Of a stretch of 19,154 bases of DNA, positions 12,601 through 19,154 are shown piece after piece (position 1 is the stretch's first letter; the number at the start of each line of letters is the position of its first letter). The DNA is from Phytophthora quininea (Eukaryota; Oomycota; Peronosporomycetes; Peronosporales; Peronosporaceae), in contig JAAVTG010000553.1 of NCBI GenBank assembly GCA_011947345.1, forward strand, positions 1 to 19,154, written 5' to 3'. The position numbers were made by a program, and so were the translations under genes. Under the pieces are notes generated by a model that was not told the origin of the DNA, ran no database searches, and worked only from the letters and a program-made list of their open reading frames with translations.

Positions 12601-15600
12601 ATAAAACAGGTTGATCGGGTGGAACGGCATCTGGGTTTGTCAAAGCAGACACGCTCGTACTTTGAGAGCTAATGCCGGCCTCATTCCATGCCGCCACCGT
12701 GTAACTGTATAATGTATCCCGGAGCAAATGCCCACGAGCAAATGTAGTACTCGTCCCATTATACAGCGTGCTGTTGGCTTCCGAGTAGAGGATGTAGTTC
12801 ACGGAAGCACCACCACCAGTGTCCTCGCTTGCAGACCATTGAATCGTTTGTTGTCCTGATGTGCCGTTTACAACTGCTACGTTGGGAGGAACACTTGGTA
12901 TGGTAACTACACTCGTCCTACCGGATAGCGATGCGCTAGGTGCGCTTGGTCCAGCCGAGTTTACTGATTCAACAACATAAACGTAAGTATGTTCCGCCAG
13001 AAGCCCCTGATCATCGACAAAGCTCGCATTGTCTCCACCATCCTCAATTGGTGCGATCAGCACATTGTCTCGATAAACGTTGTAACCAGTGAGGGGCTCA
13101 CCGCCAGTGTCAAGAGGGGCTGCCAGCTCAAGCCAATCGACCCTCCCGTGCTATTCGTCTGAATCAATAAAACAGGTTGATCGGGTGGAACGGCATCTGG
13201 GTTTGTCAAAGCAGACACGCTCGTACTTTGAGAGCTAATGCCGGCCTCATTCCATGCCGCCACCGTGTAACTGTATAATGTATCCCGGAGCAAATGCCCA
13301 CGAGCAAATGTAGTACTCGTCCCATTATACAGCGTGCTGTTGGCTTCCGAGTAGAGGATGTAGTTCACGGAAGCACCACCACCAGTGTCCTCGCTTGCAG
13401 ACCATTGAATCGTTTGTTGTCCTGATGTGCCGTTTACAACTGCTACGTTGGGAGGAACACTTGGTATGGTAACTACACTCGTCCTACCGGATAGCGATGC
13501 GCTAGGTGCGCTTGGTCCAGCCGAGTTTACTGATTCAACAACATAAACGTAAGTATGTTCCGCCAGAAGCCCCTGATCATCGACAAAGCTCGCATTGTCT
13601 CCACCATCCTCAATTGGTGCGATCAGCACATTGTCTCGATAAACGTTGTAACCAGTGAGGCTCACCGCCAGTGTCAAGAGGGGGCTGCCAGCTCAAGCCA
13701 ATCGACCCTCCCGTGCTATTCGTCTGAATCAATAAAACAGGTTGATCGGGTGGAACGGCATCTGGGTTTGTCAAAGCAGACACGCTCGTACTTTGAGAGC
13801 TAATGCCGGCCTCATTCCATGCCGCCACCGTGTAACTGTATAATGTATCCCGGAGCAAATGCCCACGAGCAAATGTAGTACTCGTCCCATTATACAGCGT
13901 GCTGTTGGCTTCCGAGTAGAGGATGTAGTTCACGGAAGCACCACCACCAGTGTCCTCGCTTGCAGACCATTGAATCGTTTGTTGTCCTGATGTGCCGTTT
14001 ACAACTGCTACGTTGGGAGGAACACTTGGTATGGTAACTACACTCGTCCTACCGGATAGCGATGCGCTAGGTGCGCTTGGTCCAGCCGAGTTTACTGATT
14101 CAACAACATAAACGTAAGTATGTTCCGCCAGAAGCCCCTGATCATCGACAAAGCTCGCATTGTCTCCACCATCCTCAATTGGTGCGATCAGCACATTGTC
14201 TCGATAAACGTTGTAACCAGTGAGGGCTCACCGCCAGTGTCAAGAGGGGGCTGCCAGCTCAAGCCAATCGACCCTCCTGTGCTATTCGTCTGAATCAATA
14301 AAACAGGTTGATCGGGTGGAACGGCATCTGGGTTTGTCAAAGCAGACACGCTCGTACTTTGAGAGCTAATGCCGGCCTCATTCCATGCCGCCACCGTGTA
14401 ACTGTATAATGTATCCCGGAGCAAATGCCCACGAGCAAATGTAGTACTCGTCCCATTATACAGCGTGCTGTTGGCTTCCGAGTAGAGGATGTAGTTCACG
14501 GAAGCACCACCACCAGTGTCCTCGCTTGCAGACCATTGAATCGTTTGTTGTCCTGATGTGCCGTTTACAACTGCTACGTTGGGAGGAACACTTGGTATGG
14601 TAACTACACTCGTCCTACCGGATAGCGATGCGCTAGGTGCGCTTGGTCCAGCCGAGTTTACTGATTCAACAACATAAACGTAAGTATGTTCCGCCAGAAG
14701 CCCTGATCATCGACAAAGCTCGCATTGTCTCCACCATCCTCAATTGGTGCGATCAGCACATTGTCTCGATAAACGTTGTAACCAGTGAGGGCTCACCGCC
14801 AGTGTCAAGAGGGGGCTGCCAGCTCAAGCCAATCGACCCTCCCGTGCTATTCGTCTGAATCAATAAAACAGGTTGATCGGGTGGAACGGCATCTGGGTTT
14901 GTCAAAGCAGACACGCTCGTACTTTGAGAGCTAATGCCGGCCTCATTCCATGCCGCCACCGTGTAACTGTATAATGTATCCCGGAGCAAATGCCCACGAG
15001 CAAATGTAGTACTCGTCCCATTATACAGCGTGCTGTTGGCTTCCGAGTAGAGGATGTAGTTCACGGAAGCACCACCACCAGTGTCCTCGCTTGCAGACCA
15101 TTGAATCGTTTGTTGTCCTGATGTGCCGTTTACAACTGCTACGTTGGGAGGAACACTTGGTATGGTAACTACACTCGTCCTACCGGATAGCGATGCGCTA
15201 GGTGCGCTTGGTCCAGCCGAGTTTACTGATTCAACAACATAAACGTAAGTATGTTCCGCCAGAAGCCCCTGATCATCGACAAAGCTCGCATTGTCTCCAC
15301 CATCCTCAATTGGTGCGATCAGCACATTGTCTCGATAAACGTTGTAACCAGTGAGGGCTCACCGCCAGTGTCAAGAGGGGCTGCCAGCTCAAGCCAATCG
15401 ACCCTCCCGTGCTATTCGTCTGAATCAATAAAACAGGTTGATCGGGTGGAACGGCATCTGGGTTTGTCAAAGCAGACACGCTCGTACTTTGAGAGCTAAT
15501 GCCGGCCTCATTCCATGCCGCCACCGTGTAACTGTATAATGTATCCCGGAGCAAATGCCCACGAGCAAATGTAGTACTCGTCCCATTATACAGCGTGCTG

Positions 15601-18600
15601 TTGGCTTCCGAGTAGAGGATGTAGTTCACGGAAGCACCACCACCAGTGTCCTCGCTTGCAGACCATTGAATCGTTTGTTGTCCTGATGTGCCGTTTACAA
15701 CTGCTACGTTGGGAGGAACACTTGGTATGGTAACTACACTCGTCCTACCGGATAGCGATGCGCTAGGTGCGCTTGGTCCAGCCGAGTTTACTGATTCAAC
15801 AACATAAACGTAAGTATGTTCCGCCAGAAGCCCCTGATCATCGACAAAGCTCGCATTGTCTCCACCATCCTCAATTGGTGCGATCAGCACATTGTCTCGA
15901 TAAACGTTGTAACCAGTGAGGGCTCACCGCCAGTGTCAAGAGGGGCTGCCAGCTCAAGCCAATCGACCCTCCCGTGCTATTCGTCTGAATCAATAAAACA
16001 GGTTGATCGGGTGGAACGGCATCTGGGTTTGTCAAAGCAGACACGCTCGTACTTTGAGAGCTAATGCCGGCCTCATTCCATGCCGCCACCGTGTAACTGT
16101 ATAATGTATCCCGGAGCAAATGCCCACGAGCAAATGTAGTACTCGTCCCATTATACAGCGTGCTGTTGGCTTCCGAGTAGAGGATGTAGTTCACGGAAGC
16201 ACCACCACCAGTGTCCTCGCTTGCAGACCATTGAATCGTTTGTTGTCCTGATGTGCCGTTTACAACTGCTACGTTGGGAGGAACACTTGGTATGGTAACT
16301 ACACTCGTCCTACCGGATAGCGATGCGCTAGGTGCGCTTGGTCCAGCCGAGTTTACTGATTCAACAACATAAACGTAAGTATGTTCCGCCAGAAGCCCCT
16401 GATCATCGACAAAGCTCGCATTGTCTCCACCATCCTCAATTGGTGCGATCAGCACATTGTCTCGATAAACGTTGTAACCAGTGAGGGCTCACCGCCAGTG
16501 TCAAGAGGGGCTGCCAGCTCAAGCCAATCGACCCTCCCGTGCTATTCGTCTGAATCAATAAAACAGGTTGATCGGGTGGAACGGCATCTGGGTTTGTCAA
16601 AGCAGACACGCTCGTACTTTGAGAGCTAATGCCGGCCTCATTCCATGCCGCCACCGTGTAACTGTATAATGTATCCCGGAGCAAATGCCCACGAGCAAAT
16701 GTAGTACTCGTCCCATTATACAGCGTGCTGTTGGCTTCCGAGTAGAGGATGTAGTTCACGGAAGCACCACCACCAGTGTCCTCGCTTGCAGACCATTGAA
16801 TCGTTTGTTGTCCTGATGTGCCGTTTACAACTGCTACGTTGGGAGGAACACTTGGTATGGTAACTACACTCGTCCTACCGGATAGCGATGCGCTAGGTGC
16901 GCTTGGTCCAGCCGAGTTTACTGATTCAACAACATAAACGTAAGTATGTTCCGCCAGAAGCCCCTGATCATCGACAAAGCTCGCATTGTCTCCACCATCC
17001 TCAATTGGTGCGATCAGCACATTGTCTCGATAAACGTTGTAACCAGTGAGGGCTCACCGCCAGTGTCAAGAGGGGGCTGCCAGCTCGCCAATCGACCCTC
17101 CCGTGCTATTCGTCTGAATCAATAAAACAGGTTGATCGGGTGGAACGGCATCTGGGTTTGTCAAAGCAGACACGCTCGTACTTTGAGAGCTAATGCCGGC
17201 CTCATTCCATGCCGCCACCGTGTAACTGTATAATGTATCCCGGAGCAAATGCCCACGAGCAAATGTAGTACTCGTCCCATTATACAGCGTGCTGTTGGCT
17301 TCCGAGTAGAGGATGTAGTTCACGGAAGCACCACCACCAGTGTCCTCGCTTGCAGACCATTGAATCGTTTGTTGTCCTGATGTGCCGTTTACAACTGCTA
17401 CGTTGGGAGGAACACTTGGTATGGTAACTACACTCGTCCTACCGGATAGCGATGCGCTAGGTGCGCTTGGTCCAGCCGAGTTTACTGATTCAACAACATA
17501 AACGTAAGTATGTTCCGCCAGAAGCCCCTGATCATCGACAAAGCTCGCATTGTCTCCACCATCCTCAATTGGTGCGATCAGCACATTGTCTCGATAAACG
17601 TTGTAACCAGTGAGGGCTCACCGCCAGTGTCAAGAGGGGGCTGCCAGCTCGCCAATCGACCCTCCGTGCTATTCGTCTGAATCAATAAAACAGGTTGATC
17701 GGGTGGAACGGCATCTGGGTTTGTCAAAGCAGACACGCTCGTACTTTGAGAGCTAATGCCGGCCTCATTCCATGCCGCCACCGTGTAACTGTATAATGTA
17801 TCCCGGAGCAAATGCCCACGAGCAAATGTAGTACTCGTCCCATTATACAGCGTGCTGTTGGCTTCCGAGTAGAGGATGTAGTTCACGGAAGCACCACCAC
17901 CAGTGTCCTCGCTTGCAGACCATTGAATCGTTTGTTGTCCTGATGTGCCGTTTACAACTGCTACGTTGGGAGGAACACTTGGTATGGTAACTACACTCGT
18001 CCTACCGGATAGCGATGCGCTAGGTGCGCTTGGTCCAGCCGAGTTTACTGATTCAACAACATAAACGTAAGTATGTTCCGCCAGAAGCCCCTGATCATCG
18101 ACAAAGCTCGCATTGTCTCCACCATCCTCAATTGGTGCGATCAGCACATTGTCTCGATAAACGTTGTAACCAGTGAGGGGCTCACCGCCAGTGTCAAGAG
18201 GGGCTGCCAGCTCAAGCCAATCGACCCCGTGCTATTCGTCTGAATCAATAAAACAGGTTGATCGGGTGGAACGGCATCTGGGTTTGTCAAAGCAGACACG
18301 CTCGTACTTTGAGAGCTAATGCCGGCCTCATTCCATGCCGCCACCGTGTAACTGTATAATGTATCCCGGAGCAAATGCCCACGAGCAAATGTAGTACTCG
18401 TCCCATTATACAGCGTGCTGTTGGCTTCCGAGTAGAGGATGTAGTTCACGGAAGCACCACCACCAGTGTCCTCGCTTGCAGACCATTGAATCGTTTGTTG
18501 TCCTGATGTGCCGTTTACAACTGCTACGTTGGGAGGAACACTTGGTATGGTAACTACACTCGTCCTACCGGATAGCGATGCGCTAGGTGCGCTTGGTCCA

Positions 18601-19154
18601 GCCGAGTTTACTGATTCAACAACATAAACGTAAGTATGTTCCGCCAGAAGCCCCTGATCATCGACAAAGCTCGCATTGTCTCCACCATCCTCAATTGGTG
18701 CGATCAGCACATTGTCTCGATAAACGTTGTAACCAGTGAGGAGGCTCACCGCCAGTGTCAAGAGGGGGCTGCCAGCTCAAGCCAATCGACCCCGTGCTAT
18801 TCGTCTGAATCAATAAAACAGGTTGATCGGGTGGAACGGCATCTGGGTTTGTCAAAGCAGACACGCTCGTACTTTGAGAGCTAATGCCGGCCTCATTCCA
18901 TGCCGCCACCGTGTAACTGTATAATGTATCCCGGAGCAAATGCCCACGAGCAAATGTAGTACTCGTCCCATTATACAGCGTGCTGTTGGCTTCCGAGTAG
19001 AGGATGTAGTTCACGGAAGCACTACCACCAGTGTCCTCGCTTGCAGACCATTGAATCGTTTGTTGTCCTGATGTGCCGTTTACAACTGCTACGTTGGGAG
19101 GAACACTTGGTATGGTAATTACACTCGTCCTACCGATAGCGATGCGCTAGGTGC
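1..19154 (-). CDS. Giant multi-domain FN3/Calx-beta/CUB/EGF/beta-helix surface protein, partial at both ends
   Basis: The whole minus strand reads as one gene after eight introns and several single-base frame breaks. Exons in protein order are >19154-4484, 4424-4271, 4205-3943, 3866-3605, 3544-3498, 3437-1778, 1713-1611, 1541-1198 and 1130-<1. Domains in order are about 43 FN3 domains in a tandem array, three FN3, two Calx-beta, about ten FN3, one CUB-like, one EGF-like and a beta-helix. These families are typical of extracellular adhesion proteins, so a secreted or surface location is inferred; no signal peptide or membrane segment is in the window. Seven of the nine exons have no break over their visible length, or only one (the last exon, near 198-201). 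Exon 3437-1778 has eight breaks, and the first exon has four besides the array. Both ends are open: neither start nor terminal stop is visible. An alternative is an expressed-family pseudogene, but domain conservation and intact introns argue against long decay. No specific gene name is recognised. Confidence 0.85.
792..884 (-). other. EGF-like domain
   Basis: Six cysteines are arranged C-x7-C-x5-C-x4-C-x-C-x8-C, with the closing CSCFSGYIGESC fitting the EGF signature C-x-C-x2-G-aromatic-x4-C. A short cysteine-rich linker (about 777-720, ICPENTTTC and CDPVC) follows before the beta-helix; it may be a second, incomplete cysteine knot. Confidence 0.85.
921..1314 (-). other. CUB-like domain, split by an intron
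   Basis: The order fits CUB: a Cys in SDGHDCIGDKG, then YANSDHDSWTINSDNQ, then after the intron the HFWLECDHDSLEIEA block that matches the D-x-L-x-I acidic motif, and IIFTSDSTVTYSGVMLHYE at the end, like the F-x-S-D ... G-F-x-x-x-Y tail. CUB domains bind proteins or sugars outside the cell, often through calcium at the acidic motif. The match is by motif order only, so other jelly-roll folds are possible. Confidence 0.65.
1131..1197 (-). other. Intron, 67 nt
   Basis: Donor GTAAGT, TTCTAAC branch-like site, acceptor GCCAG. It joins GLMIN to VTHFWLECDHD in phase 0 within the CUB-like domain. The earlier TAG acceptor leads straight to a stop and is not used here. Confidence 0.9.
1542..1610 (-). 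other. Intron, 69 nt
   Basis: Donor GTACGT followed by a T-rich tract, CTAAT, acceptor GGTAG. Phase 1; joining gives MIGCFSRIDVDIYWEP, which enters the last FN3 domain in the right frame. Confidence 0.85.
1714..1777 (-). other. Intron, 64 nt
   Basis: Donor GTAAGA, acceptor TTCCAG, TTAAC branch-like site. It joins DYFATV to QAVTVDG in phase 0 within an FN3 strand. Confidence 0.85.
3438..3497 (-). other. Intron, 60 nt
   Basis: Donor GTAATT followed by a T-rich tract, CTAAC close to the acceptor TTTGAG. It joins FVNNKS to LYSVEVGG in phase 0. With the intron at 3545-3604 it leaves a 47-nt exon at 3498-3544. Confidence 0.8.
3545..3604 (-). other. Intron, 60 nt
   Basis: Donor GTACAG after ACAG, acceptor ACCAG, CTAAC branch-like site 21 nt before the acceptor. 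It splits the Gly codon of a DTG|G turn in phase 1, exactly as the intron at 4206-4270 does in the neighbouring domain, and gives DTGGIAMTGFDLF. Confidence 0.9.
3867..3942 (-). other. Intron, 76 nt
   Basis: Donor GTAAGT, acceptor CCCAG, CTAAT upstream of the acceptor. It joins FDLG to GYFFEV in phase 0. A second acceptor at 3840 (TTGCAG) is also in frame and would remove nine more residues; the 3867 site gives a length closer to the other introns. Confidence 0.8.
4206..4270 (-). other. Intron, 65 nt
   Basis: Donor GTACGC after ACAG, acceptor TTTTAG. It splits the Gly codon of a DTG|G turn in phase 1, and joining gives PPIDTGGHEDLSYALYY, a correct FN3 turn. Confidence 0.9.
4377..5067 (-). other. 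Two FN3 domains between the Calx-beta pair and the intron-rich part
   Basis: The first (about 5067-4815) has VLNWEPPENVGG and YSISVAAMNIVGIGS. The second (about 4812-4377) has LLNSTGGLLAINIS, a DMGG turn, TGYMVYFIEAN, and VYTLQAQ joined by the intron at 4425-4483 to VINFIGAGE; its middle part is longer than usual. Three one-base breaks occur here: a C-run at 4811-4814 (one base short), a G-run read as ccccc at 4693-4697 (one short) and about 4584-4590 (one extra base). Confidence 0.75.
4425..4483 (-). other. Intron, 59 nt
   Basis: Donor GTTTGT, acceptor ATGAAG. It joins YTLQAQ to VINFIGAG in phase 0 inside an FN3 domain. It holds a 14-T tract (4461-4474 as A on the plus strand). The donor and acceptor are weaker than in the other introns, but reading through gives a stop. 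Confidence 0.65.
5080..5424 (-). other. Calx-beta domain 2
   Basis: A second copy directly follows the first. It has the opening IEFDVTNMSVPENN motif, a central PIDFPDTNV segment, the IVIINNDVYD strand and acidic turn, LYFYLTLEIVSG, and the closing VVVLDDGD. It is intact in frame. The two adjacent DDGD endings are the expected calcium-site positions; calcium binding is inferred from the family only. Confidence 0.82.
5437..5795 (-). other. Calx-beta domain 1
   Basis: The segment opens with a strand ending in PVVFENVSDVTVEVIRANG, then the GTITCTYS strand, an acidic IEDRDF motif where the family has a D-Y/F pair, and a final ITILDDGD motif. This order matches Calx-beta, a calcium-binding immunoglobulin-like fold first known from Na/Ca exchangers and common in adhesion proteins. 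A one-base break at 5615-5617 splits it: one more A on the plus strand (T in the coding strand) restores the frame. Confidence 0.8.
5799..6802 (-). other. Diverged array-edge FN3 end plus three non-array FN3 domains
   Basis: This stretch follows the array in one uninterrupted frame. The first part (about 6696-6802) ends an FN3-b-like domain with TYTYFVECINSAG, clearly diverged from the array's TYVYVVESVNSAG. Three further FN3 domains follow at about 6692-6399 (NASWIASSDTGGIP ... TASNEVNES), 6398-6084 (NVYLPIDDGGSS ... VSAVAEGVVGEGP) and 6083-5799 (LLQWDPPLDSGGD ... VYAQNSAGIGPW). They show the usual FN3 pattern but differ from each other and from the array, so they lie outside the homogenised tract. 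Confidence 0.85.
6881..11392 (-). repeat. Array block A (units 1-8)
   Basis: These eight units share linked variants: T in ttgccagc after the G-run (synonymous Gln), ttccacgcc (synonymous Ala) and SAGSSAP in FN3-b (units 2-8). Units 1 and 3-8 carry EANTT in FN3-a. Units 4-8 also have ttcacagaa where units 1-3 have ttcacggaa (synonymous Ser). Unit 2 (7441-8005) is mixed: it carries EANST like block B with otherwise A-type markers. Unit 1 has a 4-bp deletion near 7306 that removes part of the SAGS codons. Confidence 0.85.
11393..19154 (-). repeat. Array block B (units 9-22, last one partial)
   Basis: All copies here carry ctgccagc, ttccatgcc, EANST, ttcacggaa and SAGPSAP. Units 9-18 are almost identical; exceptions are a C>T in unit 14 near 14278 and a missing C near 14700. 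Units 19-22 accumulate extra small deletions beside the junction (17087, about 17650, about 18227, about 18790). The last unit stops at the window end after about 421 bp. Confidence 0.85.

Larger units (their letters stand above)
6803..19154 (-). repeat. Tandem array of ~22 units of 567 bp (189 aa, two FN3 domains each)
   Basis: A recurring anchor, cagtgaggg, begins at 6881, 7441, 8006, 8570, 9135, 9699, 10263, 10828, 11393, 11957, 12522, 13087, 13653, 14218, 14783, 15349, 15914, 16479, 17044, 17608, 18171 and 18734. Spacing is 560-566 bp. The intact unit, deduced from the best G-run lengths, is 567 bp or 189 codons. Each unit encodes FN3-a (from VPPNVAVV through the WNEAG motif to the NPDAVPP linker) and FN3-b (from QPVLLIQT through GLSWQPPLDTGG, YNVYRD and VNSAG). 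Both have the FN3 hallmarks: the core Trp, the DTGG turn, YxxY-type strands and N-x-AG before the last strand. Copies differ by only a handful of substitutions. Every copy has a frame break at the FN3-b DTGG junction. The array continues past the window end, so total copy number is unknown. Confidence 0.95.

Noticed and set aside
6881..18775. An intron at each junction (GTGAGC on the minus strand looks like a donor) that would remove the frame break
   Set aside because: Removing sequence from this donor would delete the conserved YNVYRD strand, and no suitable acceptor lies within the 59-76 nt seen elsewhere while keeping the domain.
6881..18775. Programmed ribosomal frameshifting at the G/C-runs
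   Set aside because: Run lengths and the required shift differ between copies, so no single recoding event would restore all units.
7343..18884. Repeated 82-residue plus-strand open frames in most units
   Set aside because: They are antisense shadows of the FN3 repeat, with no domain pattern, and occur only because the unit is repeated.
6903..19014. About 22 separate short minus-strand genes, each beginning near a GTG before LIAPIEDGG
   Set aside because: They are pieces of one repeated coding frame cut at the junction G-runs. The apparent starts are internal GTG codons within YNVYRDNVLIAP, inside an FN3 strand.
6803..19154. CRISPR array or satellite DNA
   Set aside because: The unit is 567 bp, lacks spacer structure and codes for a conserved protein domain pair with mostly synonymous or conservative differences.
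1..19154. Bacterial large adhesin
   Set aside because: Eight GT..AG introns with branch-like sites fall inside domains and rejoin them exactly, which fits a eukaryotic gene.

Overview
The window looks like one piece of a very large eukaryotic gene on the minus strand. It is open at both ends: the 5' part lies beyond position 19154 and the 3' part beyond position 1. Eight short introns (59-76 nt) can be placed. They have GT..AG borders, GTAAGT/GTACGT-like donors and CTAAC/CTAAT-like branch sites, and each one rejoins a protein domain exactly. Such introns and the mosaic of fibronectin III (FN3), Calx-beta, CUB, EGF and right-handed beta-helix domains suggest a stramenopile, most plausibly an oomycete. 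The species is not determinable from sequence alone. I see no bacterial gene organisation, RNA gene, transposon, CRISPR array or plus-strand gene.

Layout in protein order (high to low coordinates). 19154-6803: nearly identical tandem array of about 22 units; the intact unit is 567 bp = 189 aa = two FN3 domains. 6802-5799: end of a diverged edge copy and three more FN3 domains. 5795-5080: two Calx-beta domains. 5067-1315: about ten diverged FN3 domains interrupted by introns, with one unassigned segment near 3700-4000. 1314-921: CUB-like domain split by an intron. 884-792: EGF-like domain. About 632-1: right-handed parallel beta-helix running off the window. The inferred product is a giant extracellular or surface adhesion-type protein with an FN3 stalk; its N-terminus, signal peptide and any membrane anchor are not in view.

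The reading frame is broken many times. Thirteen breaks outside the array are each fixed by one base, nine of them by one missing base in a short homopolymer or doublet. Inside the array all 22 unit junctions carry length errors in two G-runs (expected 4 and 5 on the plus strand). The surrounding protein is otherwise well conserved and introns are intact. The simplest reading is an uncorrected long-read assembly of a real gene, not a decayed pseudogene, but the sequence alone cannot settle this.

The array has two sequence blocks that switch at about 11393-11560, with linked diagnostic bases, which suggests block-wise homogenisation or amplification. The last 2 kb shows extra indels and substitutions, as expected near a contig end. 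The most interesting content is the giant homogeneous FN3 array and its junction hot spot. I found no evidence for a new type of biological system.
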